The position numbers and the translations under genes are program-made. DNA of 64,000 bases from CAKRJP01 sp963634745 (GTDB taxonomy: Bacteria > Bacillota > Clostridia > Lachnospirales > Lachnospiraceae): the NCBI GenBank assembly GCA_963634745.1, contig CAVHCX010000016.1:1-64000 (forward strand), in the 5' to 3' direction. The notes under the pieces are model-generated. The model was not told the origin of the DNA, did not search any database, and saw only the letters and a list, made by a program, of their open reading frames with translations. Positions 1 to 7,570 of the stretch are shown in pieces. The stretch's first letter is position 1; every line of letters starts with the position of its first letter.

Positions 1-89
1 GTAATAGATGTCTATTGTGCGGCTCAATTACTTGCATAAATTCGCCGCACCCGCTTTCATCCCCCACCTAAGAGGTGGAGGACTTCTAG
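1..89. mobile_element. possible IS200/IS605-type element end (hairpins only)
   Basis: Two hairpins lie back to back. The first pairs GTGCGGC (17-23) with GCCGCAC (44-50). The second has an 8-9 bp stem around CCACCTAAGAGGTGG (63-77). It is followed by GACTTCTAGCGG, a form I associate with the ends of IS200/IS605 elements in Firmicutes. No transposase is inside the window; the element, if real, would extend to the left. The assignment rests on remembered sequence style and hairpin structure only. Confidence 0.35.
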
Positions 90-208
90 CGGATTAGGTT
101 AAAATGTTCTTCACTTTTTGCAATCGGTTTGATATCTAAATCATAATCCAGATTGAAATCATACGTCATATAAGAGAGCTGTTTTGCATATGACACCTGT
201 TTCTCAAC
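86..208 (-). pseudogene. C-terminal fragment of a possible nucleotidyltransferase-like protein
   Basis: The minus strand has an open frame with no start codon, reading ...SYMTYDFNLDYDLDIKPIA... and ending at a TAG (86-88) that lies inside the IS-like end. The composition looks like the C-terminal tail of MntA/KNTase-type nucleotidyltransferases, but this is from memory and the piece is only about 40 codons. Upstream the frame stops at a TGA (209-211), exactly where the duplicated terminator sequence begins. The fragment therefore looks like a gene cut on both sides by rearrangement. It could also be a chance open frame. Confidence 0.3.
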
Positions 209-282
209 TCAAAAAGACCTTGAAGCCCCATTTTCATAGGACTTTCAAGGTCTTTGTTAATCTACATAATAAAATTATAATT
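201..282. repeat. direct repeat copy A, terminator-containing (82 bp)
   Basis: Starts TTCTCAA, contains an AAAGACCTTGAA...TTCAAGGTCTTT hairpin and ends ATAAAATTATAAT. A similar sequence in the same orientation occurs at 5570-5651. The match runs through the hairpin arms and continues outside them, so it is more than two similar terminators. The two copies bracket the adhesin gene. Confidence 0.75.
213..255 (-). terminator. rho-independent terminator of the surface protein gene
   Basis: A 12-bp perfect stem (213-224 with 244-255) is extended by partial pairing inside. On the minus strand it is followed by TTTTTGAG. It lies 42 bases after the stop of the large surface protein gene. Confidence 0.85.
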
Positions 283-296
283 CATATATAGACTTT

Positions 297-3200
297 TTAA
301 TGTTTTTTACGTCGTTTTGCACTGTATCCTAGGAATACTGTAACAATTCCTGCAAGCAATAATTCCATATATTCTTTTGCTGATGCTGTATCGCCGGTCT
401 GAACGCTTCCTGTCTGACTGTTTCCAGAAGTCTTGGATGTTGATGCCGGTGTTGATTTGGATGTAGATGTCACTGTCTTTTCAGATTTTTTTGTATATTC
501 ATCTTCAAAGGATACCGTTGATGTTCCGTCTTTTGTTACGTCTACTTCTGTTTTTGTTCCTTCTGTAGCGTTACCACCATTTACGGAATACTTAACAGTT
601 ACTGCATTCCCTTTAATATCATAGCTTGTTTCTTCTACGGTATAAGTTCCTGCTACTACATTATCAAGAGTCAGAGTGTACTTGCCGCCCTCTCCCTTTG
701 TGAAGTCTTTGAGGGTATATCCCTTTGTAGTCTTGTCAGGCGCTGTGACAGTAAACTTCAGTGCTCCCTGTGCTTCCTCTTCTGTTACCTCACCCTTGAT
801 GGTCTTGGTGATTACCAGCTTGCCTGGCTTTGCGGTGTAGCTGTCTTCAAAGTCTACCGTTGATGTTCCATCTTTTGTTACGTCTACATCTGTTTTTGTT
901 CCCTCTGTAGCTTTACCGCCGTTTACGGAATACTTGACGGTTACTGCATTTCCTTTGATATCGTAGCTTGTTTCTTCTACCTTGTATATTCCTGCTACTA
1001 CATTATCAAGAGTCAGGGTGTACTTGCCGCCCTCTCCCTTTGTGAAGTCTTTGAGGGTATATCCCTTTGTAGTCTTGTCAGGCGCTGTGACAGTAAACTT
1101 CAGTGCTCCCTGTGCTTCCTCTTCTGTTACCTCACCCTTGATGGTCTTGGTGATTACCAGCTTGCCTGGCTTTGCGGTGTAGCTGTCTTCAAAGTCTACC
1201 GTTGATGTTCCATCTTTTGTTACGTCTACATCTGTTTTTGTTCCCTCTGTAGCTTTACCGCCGTTTACGGAATACTTGACGGTTACTGCATTTCCTTTGA
1301 TATCGTAGCTTGTTTCTTCTACCTTGTATATTCCTGCTACTACATTATCAAGAGTCAGGGTGTACTTGCCGCCCTCTCCCTTTGTGAAGTCTTTGAGGGT
1401 ATATCCCTTTGTAGTCTTGTCAGGCGCTGTGACAGTAAACTTCAGTGCTCCCTGTGCTTCCTCTTCTGTGACCTCGCCTTTGATGGTCTTGGTGATTACC
1501 AGCTTGCCTGGCTTTGCGGTGTAGCTGTCTTCGAAGTCTACCGTTGAGGTATTATCTTTCGTTACGTCTACATCTGTTTTTGTTCCTTCTGTAGCTTTAC
1601 CACCGTTTACGGAATACTTAACAGTTACTGCATTCCCTTTAATATCATAGCTTGTTTCTTCTACGGTATAAGTTCCTGCTGCTACGTTTTCAAGTGTCAA
1701 TGTATACAAGCCACCTTCACCCTTTGTGAAGTCTTTCAGTGTGTATGTTTTTTCATCTCCGTTCGGTGCTGTAACCTTAAACTTCAGTGCTCCCTGTGCT
1801 TCTTCTTCTGTTACCTCACCCTTGATTGTCTTTGTGATTACCAGTTTGCCTGGTTTTGCGGTGTAGCTATCTTCGAAGTCTACGGTTGATGTATTGTCTT
1901 TCGTTACGTCTACTTCTGTTTTTGTTCCTTCTGTAGCTTTACCACCGTTTACGGAATACTTGACGGTTACTGCATTTCCTTTGATATCGTAGCTTGCTTC
2001 TTCTACCTTGTATGTTCCTGCTGCTACATTATCAAGAGTCAGAGTGTACTTGTCGCCCTCTCCCTTTGTGAAGTCTTTCAAAGTGTATGTGTTTACATCT
2101 CCGTTCGGTGCTGTAACCTTAAACTTCAGTGCTCCCTGTGCTTCTTCTTCTGTGACCTCACCTTTGATCGTCTTGGTGATTACTAGCTTCGTAGTATCTA
2201 TTTTTTCGTTCTCGATAATGAATGTCTGACCACCTGAAAGCTCAGCATACTTAGTCCCTGATTTAATATTTACTATCAAAGCCTGGTATTTCTGCTTATT
2301 TGCTTCATCCGTTGTATTTTTTATAAAGAAATAATGTTTTTCGCTATCTTTTATCTTGTAACCATCAGGAGCCTGGATCTCTTGATAATAATAAAGCGTA
2401 TTCAGGCTTAACCCCTCAAACTTCGCCAGGCCCGAGCTATCTGTGTCTTTCTCGATTCTTTGTCCATCAGCCTTTGGCTCTAATGTTGTAGGATTTACTT
2501 CTTGAACTACAAATTTTGCTCCTGATAAACCTTTTCCGTTTGGATCTACCTTCTGGATATTTATGGAATTGGTGCTTCCTACAATCGTTGCATCATCTCT
2601 CAGCTTTATTACATTGGTGCTAACGTTTGCTTTTGTTTCACTGTTTCCTGTTAAAATGGCATCATTCGATACACTATAAGTCTGTCCGTCAATGGTTCCG
2701 GCTGTATTAAAAGCTGCCCTATAAGTTACTGTGAGTGCTCTTTTATTGGGCAGAGTCAGTATCATTACATTTCCACCGCTTTCCGATGTTCCAAAAGATG
2801 TCGCGTAATTCACAGCCTCATTGGTGTTCATATCCTTGACACTGATACTGCTTGTATCGAGTACCAAATTGTTATCCAGTTCGTCCCTTAATGTCAAGCT
2901 ATCTTTTCCGGAATTAAGATCCGCTGATGCATAGTTGACACCGATGGTATACTCTACAGCATTTTTATTTGTAAGCTGCACGCCTTTTTTGTCCAGATTC
3001 TTATTATCCAATTTAACGGTGGCGTCAGCTTCCTTTCCACCAACAGCTACATGGTTGGTAAAAGTCATGCTATCCCCCAACTGCCCGGCTGTGCTTGTAA
3101 GCTTTGTCTGATAAGTCAGTTCAATGCGAACTTTGGAATATACTGATAGGTCTATCTTGTCTAGCTTTACCGTCAGTTTGTTTGTAGTCTTATCGTAGCT

Positions 3201-5258
3201 AACACTTGCATTACTCCAGTTTGCTGTAGCTGTTTTGTCCCAATAATCTGAATCTACGCTACACTTCAGCGAACCATCCACATACTCCATGCCATTCGGA
3301 ATAGTATCTACAATTGTTTTTGCGGCTTCGGAAAGATTTGCTCTCTGCCATGATTCACCATCATTTACAACTACCTTCCAGTTTGCAAGGCCTCCCGATA
3401 AGCTTCCGGTTTTATTAAGAGAATAATCATAATTTATAAATTGTACAGATGCACTATCATCTTCTGTATAATCTTTATTTGATATTTTATAGTCAGACTT
3501 TATTTTATTACTAACATATCCTGTTATAGTTGAGTCATTATAATCAGTCTTATATGTGATGGTAAGAGTTCCTTTAATCTCCTTGCTAAAGCTTATAGCC
3601 ATACTCGCATTACCAACCGTCACGGTATAATCTATATTTTTTTCCAATACCTTTGTAGTTTCATCTAAAGTCTCACAAACTACAGGGCTGTCTAAATACT
3701 TTCCCTTCCAGTTGTTAGTATCCTGAAGGGTATCCGTGACAAGCAAGTTATTTAAAGTTTTCCCATCCGGTTCTACTGTCACCGTCCATGTGGCCTGTCT
3801 TTTGTCCTGATCGGCCACTCCGCTCTTAGAGACAAGGTCCGGAGCAGGTATTGTATTGTTGATTTCTACACTTGCTGTTGCCTCTTGACTCTCATCATCC
3901 TTTATTTTATTCGTAAATGTTTTTTTACCCTCAAAGTCTCCGGTTACCTTTGTCCGGTATACGATTTTATATCCGCCCTGACTGGCAGTTTGTTCTGTCG
4001 GAAATGTATAAGAGAAACTATTCGAATCTTCTGTTATAGTTCCGTCCGCAATCTTATTTCCTCCTACATAGTACTGGCTTCCGCTAGGATCATAGTAGAC
4101 CTCATAGGCACCTGTGTACGCCTGGTCACTTCCCAAGGTATCTGTAAATGTTTTTCCTGCCACCTTGCCAAATGTTCCCGGAATGTAAATAGCCGTCCAA
4201 GTGATTACATACTCACCAGCTTCATTCTTTTGGGCCTGCCCTGTTTTTGCCAGCGACTTTTCTACAGGCGTAACAGTTGTCTCTGTGGTCCCAGTTCCGC
4301 CCGTCCAGGTCCAACTTGCACTGTTTTTGTTATTCGCAGAAGCTGCGGCTGTCTTGTCTGCAAGTTTTGCCTTATAAGTGATCTTATGGGAACCGATCGC
4401 CAAACTTCCAAGATTTAAAGTAGCAGTAGAACCACTCGTTACAGGGTCTGTAATCGCATTACCATCCAACTGAAACTGCGGATCATCTGCAAAAGTCAAA
4501 TTACTTCCCTGGGTGTCAGTCAGCTGAAAATCGGTAACATCCCTGTCTGAAACCGTCAGGTTAATTGTAAAATCAACAGTTCCGTCACTATTTAATACAT
4601 AGCTTTTAGATCCATTTACCTTACCAGCTTCAAACTTAATGTTGATAGGAATATCCGATCCTTTGCCCGGGAAAGTTATAGTCGCATTGTCCTGATTCTC
4701 TGTAAGACTTCCATCAAGCGTTCCTGTAAAGCTAAAGCTACCTGAAATGTAAGACGGATGCGCTTCTAAGAAACCTTCCGTATAAGTAAAGGTAACTACA
4801 TTATTCTTGATTTCATAAGTACCGGCGCCTGCTGTATAGCTTCCGCCATCGATCTCTCCTGTCTTGTCCGCAACCTTCAATCCACTGGGAATCACATAAG
4901 TCGAAACTTTAATTCCTCCTACGGATGGTTTATTGTCTTCCGGAAATTGATAACTTAAATTAAATTCTATAAGAGATCCTCTCGGATAAGTCTTGTTTGG
5001 ATCGTAAGTCTCACCATTCACCTTAGCGATCACCACATTAGAAACTGCATCCTTCAGATCAATCGAATCTGCCTGGGAAGCATCATCCACTGGCTGTAAA
5101 TTTGATTCGTCATTCATAGAAATCACGGAAGGGATCTGACCAGATTCTTGGTTTTCCAAGGAAACGTCTGTATCATCTTCCAACCCTATACTATTCTGCT
5201 TGGACTGATCATCCTGATTCAAGCTATCATCCGGATTGGATCCATCATCCTGACTCAA
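297..5258 (-). CDS. large repeat-containing cell-wall adhesin (body, out of frame with its signal peptide)
   Basis: This 1653-codon frame begins only at a TTG with no ribosome binding site; its true start is the signal-peptide piece at 5306-5494. After an Asp/Ser/Asn-rich N-terminal linker come roughly 850 residues of beta-rich domains like the isopeptide-stabilised collagen-binding type. A SpaA/Cna-B-like domain follows (about residues 905-1000, with VDPNGKGLSGAKF and QAPDGYKI). Five tandem repeats of 114 residues come next, each starting KLVITKTIKGEVTEEEAQGA and resembling DUF5979. The end is a Ser/Thr linker, a sorting-like SVQTGD motif, a hydrophobic helix and a KRRKKH tail. The motif lacks the Leu-Pro of LPXTG, but TGD-type signals are common in this group. 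Inferred role: sortase-anchored adhesion. The gene has its own promoter and terminator. With 9 or 6 Gs in the tract the whole gene reads as one frame. Confidence 0.9.
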   Translation of the reverse strand: MSQDDGSNPDDSLNQDDQSKQNSIGLEDDTDVSLENQESGQIPSVISMNDESNLQPVDDASQADSIDLKDAVSNVVIAKVNGETYDPNKTYPRGSLIEFNLSYQFPEDNKPSVGGIKVSTYVIPSGLKVADKTGEIDGGSYTAGAGTYEIKNNVVTFTYTEGFLEAHPSYISGSFSFTGTLDGSLTENQDNATITFPGKGSDIPINIKFEAGKVNGSKSYVLNSDGTVDFTINLTVSDRDVTDFQLTDTQGSNLTFADDPQFQLDGNAITDPVTSGSTATLNLGSLAIGSHKITYKAKLADKTAAASANNKNSASWTWTGGTGTTETTVTPVEKSLAKTGQAQKNEAGEYVITWTAIYIPGTFGKVAGKTFTDTLGSDQAYTGAYEVYYDPSGSQYYVGGNKIADGTITEDSNSFSYTFPTEQTASQGGYKIVYRTKVTGDFEGKKTFTNKIKDDESQEATASVEINNTIPAPDLVSKSGVADQDKRQATWTVTVEPDGKTLNNLLVTDTLQDTNNWKGKYLDSPVVCETLDETTKVLEKNIDYTVTVGNASMAISFSKEIKGTLTITYKTDYNDSTITGYVSNKIKSDYKISNKDYTEDDSASVQFINYDYSLNKTGSLSGGLANWKVVVNDGESWQRANLSEAAKTIVDTIPNGMEYVDGSLKCSVDSDYWDKTATANWSNASVSYDKTTNKLTVKLDKIDLSVYSKVRIELTYQTKLTSTAGQLGDSMTFTNHVAVGGKEADATVKLDNKNLDKKGVQLTNKNAVEYTIGVNYASADLNSGKDSLTLRDELDNNLVLDTSSISVKDMNTNEAVNYATSFGTSESGGNVMILTLPNKRALTVTYRAAFNTAGTIDGQTYSVSNDAILTGNSETKANVSTNVIKLRDDATIVGSTNSINIQKVDPNGKGLSGAKFVVQEVNPTTLEPKADGQRIEKDTDSSGLAKFEGLSLNTLYYYQEIQAPDGYKIKDSEKHYFFIKNTTDEANKQKYQALIVNIKSGTKYAELSGGQTFIIENEKIDTTKLVITKTIKGEVTEEEAQGALKFKVTAPNGDVNTYTLKDFTKGEGDKYTLTLDNVAAGTYKVEEASYDIKGNAVTVKYSVNGGKATEGTKTEVDVTKDNTSTVDFEDSYTAKPGKLVITKTIKGEVTEEEAQGALKFKVTAPNGDEKTYTLKDFTKGEGGLYTLTLENVAAGTYTVEETSYDIKGNAVTVKYSVNGGKATEGTKTDVDVTKDNTSTVDFEDSYTAKPGKLVITKTIKGEVTEEEAQGALKFTVTAPDKTTKGYTLKDFTKGEGGKYTLTLDNVVAGIYKVEETSYDIKGNAVTVKYSVNGGKATEGTKTDVDVTKDGTSTVDFEDSYTAKPGKLVITKTIKGEVTEEEAQGALKFTVTAPDKTTKGYTLKDFTKGEGGKYTLTLDNVVAGIYKVEETSYDIKGNAVTVKYSVNGGKATEGTKTDVDVTKDGTSTVDFEDSYTAKPGKLVITKTIKGEVTEEEAQGALKFTVTAPDKTTKGYTLKDFTKGEGGKYTLTLDNVVAGTYTVEETSYDIKGNAVTVKYSVNGGNATEGTKTEVDVTKDGTSTVSFEDEYTKKSEKTVTSTSKSTPASTSKTSGNSQTGSVQTGDTASAKEYMELLLAGIVTVFLGYSAKRRKKH
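481..2190 (-). repeat. five tandem 342-bp coding repeats in the adhesin
   Basis: The same motif recurs every 342 bp (for example CTGTCTTC at 841, 1183 and 1525, and a variant at 1867). Each unit encodes 114 residues. The two units around 841-1180 and 1183-1522 look identical or nearly so over hundreds of bases, whereas the outer units differ at many third positions. That pattern suggests recent unit duplication or homogenisation, so copy number may vary between strains. Confidence 0.9.
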
Positions 5259-5305
5259 GCTATCATCCGGATTGGATCCATCAGGATTTCCCTCATTTTC
5301 AGAAC

Positions 5306-5494
5306 TTATCTCCTGGGAGCCTGTACCCCCCCCACAAAATCAGAGGCCTCTGTCCTTTGATTTGGTTCTTTTGCGTCTTCTGCAAAGGTTGTCAAGCCAC
5401 CCTGTTGAAGTAGCATGCCCCAAACTAGCAGAAGTGCCAGTAAACGTTTACATTTTTTGTGCATTTTCATAACCTTACTGTTCCTCTCTTTCAT
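5306..5494 (-). CDS. signal-peptide start of the adhesin, frame broken at an 8-G tract
   Basis: A 62-codon frame encodes a basic N-terminus (MKMHKKCKR), a hydrophobic core (LLALLLVWGMLL) and a TTFAED-like cleavage region. It then reads GGVQAPRR and stops just after eight Gs. If the tract had nine (or six) Gs the reading would continue GTGSQEISSENEGNPDGSNP into the Asp/Ser-rich N-terminus of the large protein. So this is the missing 5' end of that gene, not a separate small protein. Start choices are 5494, 5470 or 5464; the AGAGAGG sequence lies upstream of the latter two. Its promoter is immediately upstream. Either the gene is in an OFF state by slipped-strand variation or the base call in the tract is wrong. 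Confidence 0.8.
   Translation of the reverse strand: MKERNSKVMKMHKKCKRLLALLLVWGMLLQQGGLTTFAEDAKEPNQRTEASDFVGGVQAPRR
5326..5333 (-). repeat. 8-G homopolymer at the frame break (candidate phase-variation tract)
   Basis: The plus strand shows eight Cs between GTA and ACAAAAT. On the coding strand eight Gs put the signal peptide and the protein body in different frames. Seven Gs also lead to an early TGA, while nine or six Gs restore one open frame. The position is about 50 codons from the start, where a length change works as an on/off switch. Confidence 0.75.
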
Positions 5495-5517
5495 TCAGTT
5501 ATCTTTTCCATAAAATC

Positions 5518-5546
5518 AGTATAGTCACTCTATACTTCTCCGTCAA
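5518..5546 (-). promoter_or_regulatory. sigma-A-type promoter of the adhesin gene
   Basis: On the minus strand TTGACG (5541-5546) is followed by a 17-bp spacer and TATACT (5518-5523). The predicted start of transcription is about 15-20 bases before the first ATG. Confidence 0.75.
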
Positions 5547-5569
5547 CAAACAGGTCAAAATATGCTATT

Positions 5570-5651
5570 TTCTCAATAAAAAAGACCTTGAATCCTCCTA
5601 TTTTTATAGGAAATTCAAGGTCTTTCTTAATTTACATGATAAAATTATAAT
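5570..5651. repeat. direct repeat copy B, terminator-containing (82 bp)
   Basis: This partner of the 201-282 repeat has the same order: TTCTCAA, hairpin with AAAGACCTTGAA arms, then ATAAAATTATAAT. It sits between tsf and the adhesin promoter. The presence of a related copy on each side of the adhesin suggests that the gene entered or could leave by recombination between them. Confidence 0.75.
5581..5625 (-). terminator. terminator of rpsB-tsf
   Basis: A 13-bp stem pairs AAAGACCTTGAAT (5581-5593) with 5613-5625, with further inner pairing of CCTA/TAGG. On the minus strand it is followed by TTTTTTATT. It lies about 50 bases after the tsf stop. Confidence 0.85.
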
Positions 5652-5676
5652 CTAAATTCTTGTATGAACTGTAAGA

Positions 5677-6609
5677 TTATGCGTTCATCTGAGCTGCAAC
5701 TTCTGCTGCGAAGTCTTCGTTCTTCTTCTCAAGTCCTTCACCAGTCTCAAAACGGATAAAGTTCTTAAGTGTAACATTTGCTCCGTTCTCTTTAGCTACC
5801 TTCTCTACATACTGAGCAACAGAAAGGTCACTATCCTGAACGTATACCTGATCTAACAAGCAGATCTCCTTAAGCTCTTTGTTAAGACGTCCTGTGATCA
5901 TCTTCTCGATGATGTTGTCCGGCTTCGGCTTAGCTGACTGAGCATTCTCATTCTTAGCCTGTGCAAGAAGAATCTCTTTCTCATGCTCTAAGTACTCCTG
6001 ATCTACGTCCTCACGAGAAACATACTTTGGAGACATAGCTGCAACCTGCATTGCTACATTCTTAAGGCAAGTTCTGATCTCATCATTTACAACGTCTGTA
6101 TCAGCCTCTACAAGAACACCGATACGTCCGCCGCCATGGATGTAAGATACTACACATCCTTCTGTAGAAACCTTCTCGAATCTACGAATGCTAAGCTTCT
6201 CACCAATAATAGAGATCTTCTCATTCAAAGCATCCTGTACAGTCTTGCTTGCGTCTTCTACCCAAGCTTCTGCCAAAAATGCATCCATATCCTTAGCTTC
6301 TGTTGCGATTGCCTGAGCAACTACATTCTTAACAAATGCCTGGAACTCTGCATTCTTAGCAACGAAGTCTGTCTCAGAGTTAACTTCTACTACAGCAGCA
6401 GTCTTGTCATCACGAACTTCTGCCATAACGATACCCTCTGCAGCAATACGTCCAGCCTTCTTAACAGCCTTAGCTTCACCATTCTTTCTAAGGAATTCAA
6501 CAGCTGCATCCATATCTCCGTCTGTCTCATTCAGAGCCTTCTTGCAGTCCATCATTCCTGCTCCGGTCATCTCTCTTAACTCTTTTACCATCTTAGCTGT
6601 AACTGCCAT
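5677..6609 (-). CDS. tsf: translation elongation factor Ts
   Basis: EF-Ts is the nucleotide exchange factor that regenerates EF-Tu-GTP in the cytoplasm. The protein starts MAVTAKMVKELREMTGAGMM with the N-terminal UBA-like domain (LREMTGAGMMDCKKAL) and has the core TDFVAKN motif. Its length of about 310 residues is typical. The start at 6609 is chosen because GGAGG lies 9 bases upstream; an ATG two codons earlier (6615) sits only 3 bases from the same site. It follows rpsB by 28 bases, the usual rpsB-tsf operon, and ends at a strong terminator. Confidence 0.97.
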   Translation of the reverse strand: MAVTAKMVKELREMTGAGMMDCKKALNETDGDMDAAVEFLRKNGEAKAVKKAGRIAAEGIVMAEVRDDKTAAVVEVNSETDFVAKNAEFQAFVKNVVAQAIATEAKDMDAFLAEAWVEDASKTVQDALNEKISIIGEKLSIRRFEKVSTEGCVVSYIHGGGRIGVLVEADTDVVNDEIRTCLKNVAMQVAAMSPKYVSREDVDQEYLEHEKEILLAQAKNENAQSAKPKPDNIIEKMITGRLNKELKEICLLDQVYVQDSDLSVAQYVEKVAKENGANVTLKNFIRFETGEGLEKKNEDFAAEVAAQMNA

Positions 6610-6637
6610 CTTCATTATCCTCCATGCAAATGAAATC

Positions 6638-7375
6638 TTACTCTTCTACGTTCTCCTCAGCCTCAGCTGCCTCTTCGTAGTCAACACTTGTAGCACCCTG
6701 GTTAGCTTCTACAACAGCATCAGCCATCTTAGATACGATAAGCTTAACTGCACGAATTGCATCGTCGTTACCTGGGATTACATAATCAAGCTCTTCCGGA
6801 TCACAGTTTGTATCAGCGATTCCGATAAGCGGAATACCAAGTGTGTGAGCTTCCTGTACACAGATTCTCTCCTTCTTAGGATCTACTACGAAGATTGCTG
6901 AAGGAAGTTCCTTCATATCCTTGATACCACCAAGGTTCTTCTCAAGCTTCTCCCACTCTTTCTTAAGCTGGATAACTTCTTTCTTAGGAAGTACGTCAAA
7001 AGTACCGTCCTCAGACATTCTCTCGATATCCTTAAGACGAGCGATTCTGCTCTTGATTGTCTTGAAGTTTGTAAGCATTCCTCCAAGCCATCTCTCATTT
7101 ACATAATACATTCCGCAACGCTCAGCCTCTGTCTTAATTGCATCCTGAGCCTGCTTCTTTGTTCCTACGAAAAGGATTGTGCCGCCCTCTGCTGCAATAT
7201 CAGATACTGCCTGGTATGCATCGTCTACCATACCAACTGATTTCTGAAGGTCAATGATATAGATACCATTTCTCTCTGTGTAGATGTATGGAGCCATCTT
7301 AGGGTTCCATCTTCTAGTCTGATGTCCGAAGTGAACACCTGCTTCTAAAAGTTGCTTCATTGAAATAACGCTCAT
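6638..7375 (-). CDS. rpsB: 30S ribosomal protein S2
   Basis: Ribosomal protein S2 of the small subunit. The sequence MSVISMKQLLEAGVHFGHQ and the following RRWNPKMAPYI are diagnostic. The product is 245 residues with an acidic tail (EEAAEAEENVEE). A longer open frame extends 27 codons upstream, but GGAGG lies 8 bases before the ATG at 7375 and family alignment also supports that start. First gene of rpsB-tsf. The ~120-base leader upstream may hold the autoregulatory RNA common for r-protein genes, but I could not draw one with confidence. Confidence 0.97.
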   Translation of the reverse strand: MSVISMKQLLEAGVHFGHQTRRWNPKMAPYIYTERNGIYIIDLQKSVGMVDDAYQAVSDIAAEGGTILFVGTKKQAQDAIKTEAERCGMYYVNERWLGGMLTNFKTIKSRIARLKDIERMSEDGTFDVLPKKEVIQLKKEWEKLEKNLGGIKDMKELPSAIFVVDPKKERICVQEAHTLGIPLIGIADTNCDPEELDYVIPGNDDAIRAVKLIVSKMADAVVEANQGATSVDYEEAAEAEENVEE

Positions 7376-7505
7376 GTTTCTTTCCTCCATTTGGTTTTGT
7401 TCTTCCGCATCTGCCTTAAAAACCCTTAAAACCAGAAATTTGTTTTCTGGCACCATTTCAAGTCAACAAATGCGTGTTTAATCGTCAACTTAATTAGAAT
7501 AGCAT

Positions 7506-7531
7506 AAAAGCCTTGCATCTGCAAGGCTTTT
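7506..7531 (-). terminator. terminator of the NlpC/P60 gene
   Basis: AAAAGCCTTGCA (7506-7517) and TGCAAGGCTTTT (7520-7531) form a perfect 12-bp stem with a tiny loop. It separates the secreted hydrolase gene from rpsB. Confidence 0.85.
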
Positions 7532-7570
7532 ATTTTGAACTTCTTATTTAATTTTGATTTGATTTTGATC

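Noticed and set aside
481..2190. Regular repeats considered as a CRISPR array
   Set aside because: The period is 342 bp with no spacer pattern, and the repeats code for protein in frame.
3885..4418. 177-codon plus-strand open frame inside the adhesin
   Set aside because: It is antisense to a clear coding frame, has no ribosome binding site and encodes no recognisable protein.
6136..6901. Two plus-strand open frames over tsf and rpsB
   Set aside because: Both are shadows of the highly conserved genes on the minus strand.
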